DNA of 64,000 nt from Montifringilla adamsi (taxonomy: Eukaryota; Chordata; Aves; Passeriformes; Passeridae): NCBI GenBank assembly GCA_017590115.1, contig JAGGNK010007448.1, positions 4,566,815-4,630,814 on the forward strand, given 5' to 3'. The notes beneath the pieces are model-generated. The model ran no database searches. It was not told the DNA's origin and worked only from the letters and a program-made list of their open reading frames with translations. Within the stretch, counting starts at the first letter, position 1, and the number at the start of each line of letters is the position of its first letter. Both the position numbers and the translations under genes were made by a program. Positions 46,403-58,472 of the stretch are shown here, in pieces.

Positions 46403-49145
46403 CATCCCCTCAAACAGGGCAGCCCCACCACAGCAAGGGCTCCTCATGGGGTTTTCTCCATCTGCTTTGCCAACAAAAGCAAGGCCAAAGAAACCATCCA
46501 GAGCCACCCTTGAAGCATTCCTCTGCTCTCAGCCTTTGTGCCATGGTTACACAGGCAGAGCAACACCCACCCTCACATTCCCCCACTAAAAGCCACAAAT
46601 CCAACTAATTAAAAGCTAAACAAACACCCTGCCCAGGCTTGGGGGGAATGCTGGAAGCGCATGACAGCAGGCTGGTGTGTGACTTATTACTTTGTCATAT
46701 TGTAAATATTACAGAGGCCATATGGATTTTCAATACCTGAGCTCAACTCTGCCATTAATATCAAATGTAATAAGATATTATATGCATGACAATCACAGGG
46801 AGAAAATGCAAAGCCCAGAGGCTGCCTGGTGGAGCTGTGCACAGTTTGGTTTTGCCATGAAAAAGCCAGAAGAAGCCATAATGAATCATTTACCTGACGA
46901 ATTTTCTCTGTTTTTCTGTTTGCAAACTCTCTGCCAGCAGACTGCCACTTTCTCAGATGTGTCCATTATTTGGAGCTCGTCAGTGGACAATCACTCATGT
47001 GTCTAATCATGGGCCATTGCCGAGGGATGTGCTGTGGGCGTGCATCACAATGGACGTGAGCAGGTTGGTGATGTGGTTCTCTCTCCTGACTGGATGAGAT
47101 GGTTTGGAAGCCCCTGTGGATGCTCAGGACTGTCCATCAGGAATCTGTGCACCTTGGCTTTGGCGATATTTGTGGCAGAGTGGCTCCAAGCAGGTCTGTG
47201 CAATATCTGGACCACTCCAGTGCAGCCTCGTGGCAGGTCAGGGTTACCTGGCTGTGGGGAAGGATAACATCTGTGGCTTTCTCTGACCTTGCTCTACACC
47301 TTCCAGTCCTTCAGCACCAGAATGCAGAGCAGAGTTTGCCCTTGCAGGGACAGAAACCCACACTGAATCCCACACAACACTGCCTGCTTTCCTGGCTAAG
47401 GAGGCTGGAACATTTTCTCCTATAACCTCCTAAATCCAGCAGAACGAGTTTCACTGAGTTTAGGCCATCTTAGCCAGTATTAAACTGGAGATAATAACCC
47501 CTTGCTTTGCCTCCTGAGGCTATTTTCACTTGTTGAGAGGAACAAAATGCAAGAACCTGATAGAAAGCAGCTCCTTTCCACATCCTCCCTGTCCCTTTCC
47601 CGTGTCTGTGCTGGCTGGGGGCAATGGAAAGGCAGTGCCCTTTGAGTATCTGCAGTTTATAGGAAGCTTGCAGTGACCATTTGCATAATGGGCTGTGCTC
47701 CCTGGTGCAGAGTGTGACAGGAATCGCTTACACACACTTTATTACAGATTTAATATAGTGCCTTTCACCAGAGTCAAACACAGAGCCAGGCAGGAAAACA
47801 AGCCCCTCGTGAAGCTCATGGATAAGCACATAAAGCAAGAATAAACTGAGATTAGGCAGGGTGGGGGGAAAAAAGCATAAAAGAACTTGAGTTAGGTTTT
47901 AAATGAGTTGATGAGCCCGTGGCTTGGCTGTCTGAAGGGAGATTTCTGCCAGACTGCAGAGCAGAAGAGAAAATGCTCTAAATGTGGAATTTGAAAGCAG
48001 TGACAACACAGGCACCAAGAATTAACCTGACACACAGAAAAACCAGTCCTGCACAGCAGCAGCAATGATCACAAACCCTCTCACAGAGCCCTCTTCTTTT
48101 CTGTCAGGTGCCTCCCAGCTGTGGCTGGTAGAGGGGGTCAGCAAGAGGATGGATTCTCCCCATTTTACACACAGGGAAACTGAGGCACAGAGCGATGGGG
48201 TGGCTTGTCCCAAATCATCAGTGGAGAATCCAGAAAGAAAACCCCAACTTGTGAAAGCCAGAGCAGTTCTTTACTGTCCACGCTGACAGTTCCAAACTGG
48301 CTGTTGGACAGCCTGTAACTCACAGGGCTGCAGTAAGGAAAGTGGCTTCTAGAAATTATTTTCATCTAAAGCTGAAAATTTGAGAAATCCTGGGTACCAC
48401 GAAGGGTCTGAGGTCCTCAATAGTTGCAAGAGCTGCATCAAGGCAGACAATTTCTCAGTGGAACACAGAAGAAGTCACATAAACAACTCAATTTATTTAA
48501 GTTTCTGCTGGGCCTGTATGGGTGGCTCTGACTTGGTGCCACTGGTGTGCCCTGGTGGCAGAGCTGCACGTGCAGAGAGGAGGCCACAGAAAGTGTAAGT
48601 ACACCTGAGACTGTGGGAAAGAGGGAAAAAGAGGGACAGAAATTGCCTTTTTGGAACCAGTTTCCCATGACAACATTAGAATGGTACAAGATAAGGATAG
48701 TCCCCCCCCACTCCGTGAAATACAATAAAAAATCAAATGTGAAAAGAGGATGGCAACAGGGAGAAAAGCTTTTCAGTCAGGTTAGAAAGGCCATTACAAG
48801 CAGAACAAGCTTCACTTGTAAAGCTGGATACAGCTGTATACAACTGCCCAGAGTGCAATCAGCTGCAGCTTCACTGATTCAGGCTCTTCAATAAATAACT
48901 TCAAAAAAGTTAAGGCTAAATTTGAAAATATTTACAAAGCTTTCAGTGAACCATATATGAGTGTCTGGCTCCAGGAGTTCTTTTTTTCTTCTTTCTGGTC
49001 CCACCTGGCTGACCTCTCCTGCAGCCTTCTTTTGAGACATCCAAGAAATCAGATTTCTCTCGCAGTTTTGCATCCCTGTGGCTGGTGAGGTCCGACACAC
49101 TCATCTTGTTTTATTGTTCTTCTTCACTGTTTTGTCTAAATCTTG
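46403..49145. other. Non-coding stretch, no gene recognised
   Basis: No gene recognised. The segment 46690-47010 is AT-rich with several ATTA/TAAT cores and a TATGCATG word and could be regulatory. An old SINE relic at 48157-48250 is listed separately. Confidence 0.6.
48157..48250 (-). repeat. MIR-like SINE relic
   Basis: The plus strand reads CCCCATTTTACACACAGGG followed by AAACTGAGGCACAGAG, then GTGGCTTGTCCCAA and CAGTGGAGAATCC. This follows the complement of the MIR 3' region (consensus words CCCCATTTTACAGATGAGG, AAACTGAGGC, GACTTGCCCAA, AGTGGCAGAGCC) in order. MIR is abundant in mammals; relics in birds are few and date to early amniotes, so if true this segment is very old. The agreement over about 70 bp is good by eye but should be aligned. 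Confidence 0.55.
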
Positions 49146-49334
49146 CCTGCAGCATCACTAGGGAAAAGATCAGACAAAAAAAAAAAAAAAGGATGGGGCT
49201 ACATTATTAAATCATAAAAATTTGCAAAACAGAGATAACTTTCCTGCCGCATCACTAGGGAAAAAATCAAAAAAAAAAAAAAAAAAAAGGATGGTGCTAC
49301 ATTATTAAATCATAATAATTTGCAGAACAGAGAT
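49146..49334. repeat. 97-bp tandem duplication containing A tracts
   Basis: Two adjacent copies start CCTGCAGCATCACTAGGG (49146) and CCTGCCGCATCACTAGGG (49243) and both end near ACAGAGAT. Each has an internal A tract (15 bases at 49176-49190, 20 bases at 49269-49288) followed by GGATGG.GCTACATTATTAAATCAT. The copies differ at a handful of bases plus A-tract length. That pattern fits a fairly recent duplication by slippage or unequal exchange, with the A tracts changing since. Confidence 0.93.
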
Positions 49335-49631
49335 CTGGAGAGAAAAAAAAAATTAAAAGGGGTTTGTTTATATTGAAACTCTCCAGCTCTTTGTTTATCC
49401 TTCTGAGATGTGTTTGGATGGAAATGAAGACAGAAGAAACAACTTCTGCAGGGCAGATTTCAGGCTGGTAGAAATATTGAGTGTTCCCTCCCTTCCCTCC
49501 CAGCATCCGCGAGCATGTCCACACATCCAGCACTGAATGACTCAGTTTCCCTGAGAGAAACTGGTCCTGCTGAATGCATTAAGACCATTCTGGACACAAA
49601 TAAAGATTATTTGTAGGTAATAAAGGCTGAG
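49335..49631. other. Short unique spacer before a CR1
   Basis: About 300 bp of unique DNA with an A tract near 49344-49352 and no recognised feature. Confidence 0.6.
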
Positions 49632-49999
49632 GGCTCTGGGATTGTTCAGCTGGAGCAGAGTGAGGGCAGAGCTCCCCGGGGCTGCAGCTCCTCCCGAGGG
49701 GCAGCTCCCATCTCTGCTCGGGGACAGGGACAGGAGCCAGGGCACGGCTGGGGCTGGGCCAGGGCAGCTCAGGCTGGAGCTCAGGGCAAGGTTCTTCCCC
49801 CAGAGGGTGCTGGCACTGCCCAGGCTCCCCAGGGAATGGGCACGGCCCCGAGGCTGCCAGAGCTCCAGGAGCCTTTGGACAGCGCTGCCAGGGATGCCCA
49901 GGGTGGGCTTGGTGGGGTGTCTGGGCAGGGCAGGGGTGGCACTGGATGATCCCTTCAGTCCCTTCCAGCTCAGGATATTCCATAATCCTGTGATTCTAA
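49632..49999 (+). mobile_element. CR1 LINE, GC-rich 3' fragment
   Basis: A CR1 of a GC-rich subtype. Words in order are GGGATTGTTCAGCTGGAGCAG, GTTCTTCCCCCAGAGGGTGCTGG, CTCCCCAGGGAATGGGCACGG, GAGCTCCAGGAGCCTTTGGACA, GGGATGCCCAGGGTGGG, CACTGGATGATCCC and TCAGGATATTCCATAATCCTGTGATTCT. The tail is the CR1 octamer in slightly mutated form. At about 370 bp it is one of the longer copies in the window. Open frames of 127 codons (+) and 154 codons (-) across it reflect its GC-rich, stop-poor sequence; neither is a gene. Confidence 0.92.
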
Positions 50000-52499
50000 G
50001 GATCAACAGGCCCTTTGCAATGTGAGAGCTGTGACAGAGCCGCTGCCAGAAGTTCCGCTATGGCTCAGTGAAATAAAAACCACTTCTGGAAATGGCTGAT
50101 AAATAAAAGCAAGAGATCTTAAAGACTAAGTTAATACATGAATGAAATAACAGTTGGGAGCTGGAAATGAAACCTAGATTTTTGTAGCTCAGGAATGGGA
50201 GACAGCAGAGATGGATTTACCTTAAAATGTAAAGACACAGAATGACAGAACCTAAAAATAAAATTTCATTCTTAGCTGTGCTGAATAGTAAACAATTAAC
50301 AGCATCCAGCTGGAAACACCACTTGGGCTATGAAAAACACACTGGCAAAAAGGATAAAAAACTTAGGGAAGGAGCACTAAATCTGCTCTCTTTCTGTATA
50401 TAAACTAATGCTGAAACCACAAAGAAGTGTCAGGAGACCCCTGAGCAGAGGAAGGGATACAGAACTGAGCTGCACACAAAATTCCTTTAAAAATAATTGG
50501 AACAGCTAACTGCCCAGGAGGAATTGCCTGAGTGATTCCTACCACAAACGTGGGCACACAAGACCAGAAATAAACAGGTTAGAGAGGAGCCCACAGATGC
50601 AGCATCCTTCCCACAGGTGCAGGGCTGTGGGGTTGGACAGACCCTGAGCCCCTTGGCTGCTCCCTGAGCCCTTCCCTCCCCTCAGAGGAGAAACCTGACA
50701 CGTGGCACATCAAGGTTAAACCTATTGCAAATCAATAGCTCCAGCCTAGCTCAGAGATCATTTGATAATGAGAAAATTTACCTCTTCACGTGTCAATTTC
50801 CTCATATGTAAATGAAGGACTATGATTAGACACCAAGGTAATGACACTTGGGCAAAGCAGGGATATTTTTAAATTAATTTCCTTCTGCTGCACACACCTG
50901 AAAGCTAAAAGGTAAATGGATACAGCCTGATTTTAATAAGAGCTGAGTAGGAGTTTTAGGACAATACAGAGTTTCTTTTCAAGGTACACACAAATTTGGT
51001 AACTCTCAGGCAGGCACCACCAGACAGCACCCCTCGTTTTCCATTCAATACACCCGGGGTTACACAGGTTATTGAAAGAGGGGGTTTGGAGCAACCACCA
51101 CATTTAAGGTTGGATTTAACATTGAAACACATTTGAATTGATCCTGAGCATCCTCCCTATACACAACCTGATATTTAATAAAAGTTCCTAATATATTCAT
51201 GTTAACATATTACCAATATTAATAACAATACATAAATATAATGTTCAGCCTGGAGAGGAGCAGACTGAGGTCAGAAACAAAATTTAAGAGACCCACAAGA
51301 AGAAGTTGTGTCCTGGTTCTTTAGAGATGTATAAGAACAGCAAACAGTTTTAGCAACACATGGACAACACATTGTGCCATTATCAGCCACTGAAATCCTG
51401 CTTTGCCCACTAAAAATTCTAATTAATTACCAAGATACAGCACAGAGTGAGAACGCTTCTTCCTAGGGAAGATCACACTTCCTGCTCCTGCATTTCCCTC
51501 TGCCTGCCTGCCTGGGAATATTCACCACCTATCACAGCATCAAATGAGTTCCTGCCCATGTCATATTATTTACAAAACCTTTCACACAGCCCCGGTGTGC
51601 TGGGACTGTGAGTGATAATAAACTCCAGTCTGACATATCAATGGCTCAGGGAAATTTCCTATTGCAATTTTCAACACAAAATGAAACATCCTAGCAGGAG
51701 TCAAAGCTGGGGGAATCTGTTCTGAGAGGAATGATTTCAGGTAATTCATCATTATGAAATGAAAATGCAAAAGCCATTGAAGTCTCCCAGAATGATACAA
51801 ATAAAGCCATGCTGTAAAGTCCATGATCAGTGAGGGATTATATTCAGCAGTACTTGGTCCAATAAATATTAAGATGTTAAATCACTCTTCATATATCACA
51901 ATTCCCTTTCAGGTTGTGTAGCAGGAGCTTCTCAGAGCAACTGGGACACAGGGCAGCTTCCCTGACATTTCCCTCTGGAGTTTCCCTTTGCTCTCAATAC
52001 CAGGAACAGCAAACTGGAGAACTGAGCTTTGTACCAAGCCAAGTGAGAGATTCGACTGCTGCTCTCAAAACTTGTCCATCAGAGTTTTGCTCACAGCTCT
52101 TTCTGCCTTGGGCTTTGCTGGGTGTGAGTAGAGGATGGTAGATGCTTTCAGAAATGCAAATTGGTCAAAAAGTGTAGTCCCAAGAGGAAAAATTTAAAAA
52201 TATTGTGTAATAAACCTGCATGAAGCATCCTTGAATAACTGTGAGCGAAACAGAAAGACTTCTAGGCTTAAATCAGACATTTCTGCTTGAATGGAGTGGG
52301 AAATGTATTGCTTTTTTGACTGGGGAAGTCAAGCTTCAAAGCAAAAGCTTTTTGTAATTGCTCTAATCAGCACTCAGTGCAGTGATGAGCTGATGGAATC
52401 CCCAAGCCCAACAAGTCAGATGGGTACTGAGTGCCTCTGGCCATGCCAAGAAATGCTCATTCTCCCAGGTGTCAGTGACAGGCAAGAGCAAACAGCCTC
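50000..52499. other. Non-coding stretch, no gene recognised
   Basis: No gene recognised. A short CR1-like phrase (GTTCAGCCTGGAGAGGAGCAG at about 51243) could be a scrap of a CR1 but is too short to call. The interval 51110-51240 is AT-rich with ATTA words. Confidence 0.6.
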
Positions 52500-52751
52500 A
52501 AGGTACACCAGAGCAGGTTAGACTGGATATTAGAGAAAAATTCTGCATCAAAAGGGTTGTCAAGCCCTGGCAGAGGCTGCCCAGGGCAGAGGTGGAGTCA
52601 CCATTCTTGGAAATGTTCAGAAAACACAGAAAACACTATCCAGTGTGGATATTGCACTTGGGTACAGGGGTTAGCGGTGCTTGGCTGTGCTGGGTTCATG
52701 TTTAACTCAATGATCTTAGAGGGCTTTTCCAACATAAATGATCCCATGACC
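52500..52751 (+). mobile_element. CR1 LINE, 3' fragment
   Basis: About 250 bp of CR1 3' end. Recognisable words include GGATATTAGAGAAAAATTCTGC, AAAGGGTTGTCAAGCC, GAGGCTGCCCAGGGCAGAGGTGG, GAGTCACCATTC, GTGCTTGGCTGTGCTGGGTT and CTCAATGATCTTAGAGGGC, followed by TTTTCCAACATAAATGATCCCATGA. The octamer tail is reduced and mutated. The frame over it contains LPRAEVESPFLEMF, the CR1 counterpart of the phrase seen in the 19-kb copy. It is a different subtype from the 49.6-kb element. Confidence 0.9.
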
Positions 52752-53234
52752 CCACACTTGTACCCTCATAAGATCAGCAGGAAAAGTCTCCCAGATCGCA
52801 GAGGAAATGCTTGTTTCAAAGGCTGCTTGTGGGAAGAAAAGTCTTTCCTGCCCTGCATTTCCAACCTTTCAAGGCCAGCTCACCTCAGGGGCCCATCCCC
52901 ACTCCCTGAAATCAGGCAGCTCTTCAATCCCTTGGTCAGCCTTTGCCTGGGGCTGGGACCAGAGGAGCAGATGAGGTTTGTGGATGGCAAGGTGTGTAGG
53001 AAAGGCAGCACGAGGAAAGCCAGCTGAAAACCCAGAAGATGGTGCTCAGCAGAAGGAATGTTCCTACACGGGGCTGCCTGGAAGGCTGGAATCACACAAC
53101 GTGTGGCAACTTCAGCTTCACTTTCCAGGGGATGAAATTTCCTCCTCTTTAACTCACACTGCACCTGATCTGTCCCCAACCAGTGCCATTAATCTCACGT
53201 GTCTGCTCACATTCCTTCTGTCTGAAGACTGGGG

Positions 53235-53258
53235 AAAAAAAAAAAAAAAAAAAAAAAA
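53235..53258. repeat. Poly-A homopolymer, 24 bases
   Basis: Uninterrupted A run preceded by ACTGGGG and followed by GCAGGGGG. No retrocopy or target duplication was recognised around it. Confidence 0.93.
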
Positions 53259-54518
53259 GCAGGGGGTCACTCAAATGGCTCTTTGAGGAAATTCCCTAGA
53301 CCAGACTCAGATGAGAACTGAGTTATAGTTAAGCAGATTTTGCACCATGAATCTGGTGGTCCATTGATGTGATTATGGACAGTTTTGACCTCATAAGAGC
53401 AGTAAATATCTGGTTCCCTGAGACTTGCTGAGTGTATCTAAAGAGAAATTATGCCTTTCTGCCAGAAATACCTGTGTTAGTGTTGAGAGTGACAATCTCT
53501 CTCACTGTACCAGATAATCAGGGCAGAGAGGAGAGACAGACAGAGCCCTGTGCTGGATAAAGGTCCCCATTCTCCTTGCACAAGCAGAAGGCAGGGACAG
53601 GCAGGTCCATCTGGAGCCAGGCAGAGCCACCAGAGGCTCCATCCACCCCCTGCAGCCCCTCTGGGGCTGTTCCAATCTCTGCCATTGCTATTCCAGGGAG
53701 CACGGGCAGCCCAGCTCCACCTGGGAGGTTCTGGAGGGCTGAAAGTGCAAACAGCTCCTGCCAGGTACCACGGGAGAGCACTGCCCTGAGCAGGTCAGGG
53801 AGGGCACCCCTGGGGACTCCAGAATTGCATCTCAGCCCAGGAGCAGGCAGGACACAGGATGCACACAACAAAGAAATATTTAGAGATGACAAACAGCAGC
53901 TAAAGAAATAGTGGACAACTCTCTGATTCTTGAGTGATTGTGTTGGAGAAAATAAATCCTCTCTGGAGCTCGTTTGACTTTCACTTCTCAGTTTCATATT
54001 TGGAAGTTCAGCTCTTTCTTTCACCACACACTGACAGAGGATTTTCAGTTCACTGGCTCCCAGGGATCCCTGAAGAGAGATGTGATGGCACAGGTGTCCT
54101 GTCCTCACTGGTACCCAGCAGCATGTCAGAGCCTTAAAAAGATATTTCAGAGAGGGAAAGAGAAAGGACCTGCAGAAACCTCACATTTCCAGTCAGGCAC
54201 TCTGCAAGTTAATTCAGATGACACAGCTTCAGATGGAATCATTTCTTTTTCATTCTCTGTCTAATGCAGATGAAGAATAATACATATGGAACTTGTTTTT
54301 CAGCAGCAACTTGTGAAGTAGTCAAAGTTTTGAATCTAGGGCAAGTAAATCAAGCAGAAATAAAGAGAAGGACATGCAAGCTGTAGTTGTCCTTCTCTAT
54401 CACTGAGCAGATCTCTGGGAGGGCAGAGCAGGGGCTGCAGCACCAAGGAGCCTCTTCCTGAGCAGCTCTGAGCCCCTGGCTTGTGGGGCAGAGCCACAGA
54501 CAATGCAATTATCTGGGG

Positions 54519-54560
54519 AAAAAAAAAAAAAAAAAAAAAACCAAAAAAAACCAAAAAAAC
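54519..54560. repeat. Poly-A tract with CC interruptions
   Basis: A 22-base A run is followed by two CC-interrupted A stretches (eight and seven A). It is preceded by TCTGGGG, like the tract at 53235, which is also preceded by CTGGGG. The resemblance of the two left edges is only a few bases and may be chance. Confidence 0.92.
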
Positions 54561-55115
54561 AGTTCAAGGCAATTAAGAGAAATCTAATCATGTAGCTGAC
54601 CCAGCAGTGCTGGGAAGAAACCAATTGTTTTACTGAAAGAGTTTCCTTTGGCTTTTCTGCCTTTCCCATTGTGGGGAATGAGGGCAGTGTGTGACAGAGA
54701 TAGTTTAAAAAACCCAGAAGAACCCCAAGAAAAACTAAAAAGGAGACTGGGCAGAACAAGGGAGGTTGGAAATGTCAGAGTTTATCTGTCTAAAAGTCTT
54801 GTAAATATTATTCAAAGCCCCGAACTGGTAAATACTAAGATATTTCAATAAACCCCATTAATTCCTCTATCATTAGATGAAATTCTTTCCCAGATGCTAT
54901 TCATTTCTCTCTGTACCAAAACTCTGATTATACTCAGTGGGGGACCTTTTGCTATGACAAATAACTAAAATGATTGGGGTTTCAGTTATTAGGGGTAAGC
55001 CCAAAAAGATAAAACTGGTTTCAGAAGGAAATGTGCTTACATAAGCTGGGTAGACCAAACTACTTGAAATGACAGTAAATCTAAAGATTATCCAAACACC
55101 ACTCTTCCTGCAGCC

Positions 55116-55364
55116 TTGAAAAGCCTGCCTAATTTTTCTTTTAAATGGTTTATTAAAGCTTAGTACATTTTTAGGCATGTCTGCTGGTTCAGCTGCTCCA
55201 GGAGCAGAGCAAAGTCTGGTCCACACATCTCCTGAGAACTCCTTCCCTTGTGAGATCTCCCCTGGTTTCCCAAGCATTAGCAGCACTGGTGGCTCACAGA
55301 GTTCATCTGGATCCAAAGGACCAGAGACAGACCTGGATGGAGGGGCAGGGGGAGGGCTGGGGGC
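55116..55364 (-). repeat. 249-bp direct repeat, copy A
   Basis: This 249-bp segment recurs at 58473-58721 in the same orientation with no indels and only three substitutions (GATCC/GACCC near 55312, AGACC/AGGCC near 55330 and GCTGG/GCTGA near 55359). Read on the minus strand it stays open in one frame and contains an AATAAA signal near 55150-55156 about 35 bp before its end, like an mRNA or LTR 3' end. The shared peptide has no domain I recognise. It could be two copies of an unrecognised dispersed repeat, terminal repeats of a degenerate element with a 3.1-kb interior, or a local duplication. Confidence 0.85.
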
Positions 55365-58300
55365 AGTCTGGCTGTTCCTGCCTCCTTTCCACAGCTGCAG
55401 GGCTGGGAGCTGCTGGCCCTTCCTTAACTGAGCATCCTCCCACGGGCTAAGGCAGCAAGGACAGCTATTCTCATCCTGATGGGGAAAAAAGGCAGAGAAT
55501 CATTTTCCTCAGCTAAAAGCTGCTGCAAAAGAGAGTTCATTCTTCAGTGAAAAGCCAGATATGGCTTCCTCCTTTTCTCACAAAAATATTCAGCATTTTT
55601 TCCTTGAGAATCTCCCTGGGAGGAGCTCAAAAGTCCCAGGGTAAAAAAAAAAAAAAGTTTCTGTGTATCACAGCAATCCTGGAAAGAGAGGCAGAGACAT
55701 GATCTTGGTGAACTTCAGTGGGATGGCATGAGCTGAAGTGCACAAAAGTAAATAATCAGGGAATTTTTGAGTAAATACCACAGCAGCAGCAGCCCCTCCT
55801 GCCTGCTCCCCCTCACTGTCTTGTGAACTGAGAGCATCTGTCCACATCTCCCCGTGCCAGAAGGATTACCACAGAAAGGAATTTACATTCTGTCAATTAA
55901 AACACCATCAAGCCAAGGATTAAAGTCACAAACACATGAATTAGAGAGGGTGCCAAGGGACTCTACCTATCTATCTTTCATGACTTTTTGAAGCACAGGG
56001 TATAGAAGCATTAAAGGCGCCTTTAATCTGCTACATGCATAGCATTCACTTAGAGGGGTGGCCAATGAGGTGGCAACCAGCACAGGGCAAGCACAAGCCA
56101 GGACTGGCATCTGTCTCCCTCTCAGACTTCATGCACAAGTTGTACTTTCCCTCCCTCAAACAAAAGTGATCATAAAATGTTGAATATTACTGGGACAGGC
56201 ACTAAAACACTGCCCCCAAAATTGCTGAAAGTGCTTCATACAAGGGATCCAAATAAAAACTGGGCAAAACTGAACTGACCCCCAGCTGACACAGAGGAGA
56301 AATTGGGCTGCCCAGTGTTTATTCCCCCAGCACTGGGTACAGGACCATGCACCAGCACCTCCTGCAGCAGTTCATGCTGAATTTCAGCTTTGGCTTAAAG
56401 CTTATGAGAATGAGGATGGAAGTTACAAACGGTTTGCAAAACAGGGGAATAAAAAACCCCAATTTGATGCCATCAAATAAGCTGGTGGTGGAGGAATGGG
56501 TTCAGCCCCCGTGCCAGATTGCCCATCAGGAGGTGGATGTGCTGATGGTTTTATGTTTTATGGCCTGGGCTAACGCTGCTGGGGTTTACACTGAATCAAG
56601 GTGGAGCAGATGGCAGGAGGGTTTCCATGTTGTAGCCAGGCTACATTTCCAATTCAAATGGCAGCACTTGGCTCCACTAAAGGAGAGAAACAAGGAAAGA
56701 AGTTCAGGTTATTCTGTATTCCAGTGCAGAAAGACCAAAACATTTTGATTTCAGCCTAAGTTACCTTTTGGGTATATTCAATGCACAAAATGGCCTTTCT
56801 TCCCCCATGACTAGTGACAGGCAGAGCAAAAATGCAATGGAATAGAATAAGAATGGCATATTTTGTCTCATAACTGTCCTCATATCACTTGGGTAAGAGA
56901 CTGTGGTAGAAAAATCACTGTGGTGGAGCTTAAAAGACCGAGTTTATCCCCTGATTCAGCCTCCAGCTTTCTGCACAGTGCTCAGAACCACAATTCCTCT
57001 CACCTCAAATGAAGCAACAATCCTTTCCTTTACATCCTACACACATTGTCAATTTTTCGTGGGAGGAACTGTGAACACTTTGTGTACTCTGCTCAGGAGC
57101 AGCATCTCGAGCTGCTATCTTAATTCCCCATAATAAATGAGAGTGTGAATTGGCACACACCAGGGTTTGCTCTCTGGGCTTGGCACACCCTGCTCACCCC
57201 GGGCTCCCAGCCCTGTGCCTTCCATGGGAGCAAAGGCAGCCTAATTACAGGCAGGGCAGATTATTGCAGTTTGATTACAGGCTTGGCTCTGATGGTTCCC
57301 CTGTGCTACTGGGAGAAGAGAAGGAGCACAGGCTCTGTCCTGTTGAGACTGTGATACAAATGAGGAGAGAGAAGATGGAAAATCCACAGAGGAGGAAACG
57401 GACAGTGGCTGCAGCCTCAGGGTCATTTGTCTGTATATTTGAATAATGATGAAGTGGCAGCAGCTTGCCCAGCAAAGGTCAAAAACTGTGTGCTCCAGAG
57501 AGGAAGGAAAGCAAAGGACTTGTGTACTTTACCAAAAATCTTATCTTTGATCTGCAGCACCTCCATTTTCCTCAGTGAATTTACTCATCTTCAGCTTAAT
57601 GTGAGTGCAGGCTTCAGCCCTGGGCACAGCAGTGGGTGCAGAACTGGGGCAGGAGGGGCAGCTTGACCATAACATGCACTGAGCATCCAGTGTGGCTCTG
57701 TGTGAGCAGACCCTGCCACACGAGGAGCCCTGTCTGTCCTGCTCCTCATCTCTGTCCCCAGTGTCCCCAGTCCTGCACTCATGGGACTCCCACCTCCATC
57801 TAAGTTCTTCTCCCTATGTCATTTTTACAAGAGGATCTAAAGCACAGACACTCCTAGAGCCCTGAAGTCTTTAATGATTAGAGGCTGAGTCCAAGCCCAA
57901 GTTACATTGGTTTTTTTAGATCCTTCCAGCAGTAAATCATACAACACAGAACACATTCCAACACCTCTGTATAAAAGGCCAAAAGTCACCATTTACATTC
58001 CCTCTGAACCCTCTGCTGGTGTCTCTGCCACTGCCTCACTTCTACCAATGGCAGTGATGAAATTTAACAAACACTGGGAAGGAAAAGAGCCTGTTCCTCC
58101 TGCTTTCCTCTCTGCTCTGCCCTTACCCTCCCAGCACATCTGCAAATTGCCTGCAAGCTCCAGAGGGTTTTTTCCCCTGGTTGTGGTTGCTTCACCACCC
58201 AAGAGTAATCCCTGCTCTGAGGACTCAGCTGCTGCCAAAACTCCAAACTTCCTGCTGCTGCCTTGAGCACCACGAAGAGCAAAGTCACTGAGCAGCGAGT

Positions 58301-58472
58301 TCCCCCTGCTGAGCCCCTTCCTTGGCACCAGCCTTCCTGCTGGCCATGGCACAGCTCCTGCCTGCCAGCCTTGGGAAACGGGAGAGCTGCAGGACAGGGC
58401 ATCCAGCACTGCCCACACAGGCATCCCACAGCAAAAACTGGAAGGTTTCACCTCTTACCCCAGCCCAGAGGG
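55365..58472. other. Non-coding interval between the two 249-bp direct repeats
   Basis: These 3.1 kb lie between the direct repeats. If the pair were the LTRs of a retroelement, gag-pol-like frames would be expected here, but the longest frames (56347-56748, +, 133 codons; 57993-58451, -, 152 codons) show no reverse transcriptase, protease or zinc-knuckle motif. An A tract lies at about 55643-55657. I see no primer-binding site or polypurine tract that I could defend. Confidence 0.55.

Larger units (their letters stand above)
52752..55115. other. Non-coding stretch with two A tracts
   Basis: No gene recognised. The 196-codon minus-strand frame at 53518-54108 has no domain and overlaps plus-strand frames. 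A tracts occur at 53235-53258 and 54519-54540 (listed separately). Confidence 0.55.

Noticed and set aside
45892..46608. 238-codon plus-strand open frame, the longest in the window
   Set aside because: It crosses the CCTTC pentamer array and lies on a pyrimidine-rich strand where stop codons are rare. It has no domain, and no splice or promoter context supports it.
49542..50025. Open frames of 127 (+) and 154 (-) codons
   Set aside because: They are translations of a GC-rich CR1 3' region.
51236..51275. Possible CR1 scrap (TTCAGCCTGGAGAGGAG)
   Set aside because: Only about 25 bases match and the following sequence does not continue in CR1.
53518..54108. 196-codon minus-strand open frame
   Set aside because: No domain, competing frames on the other strand, and no evidence of splice sites or conservation.
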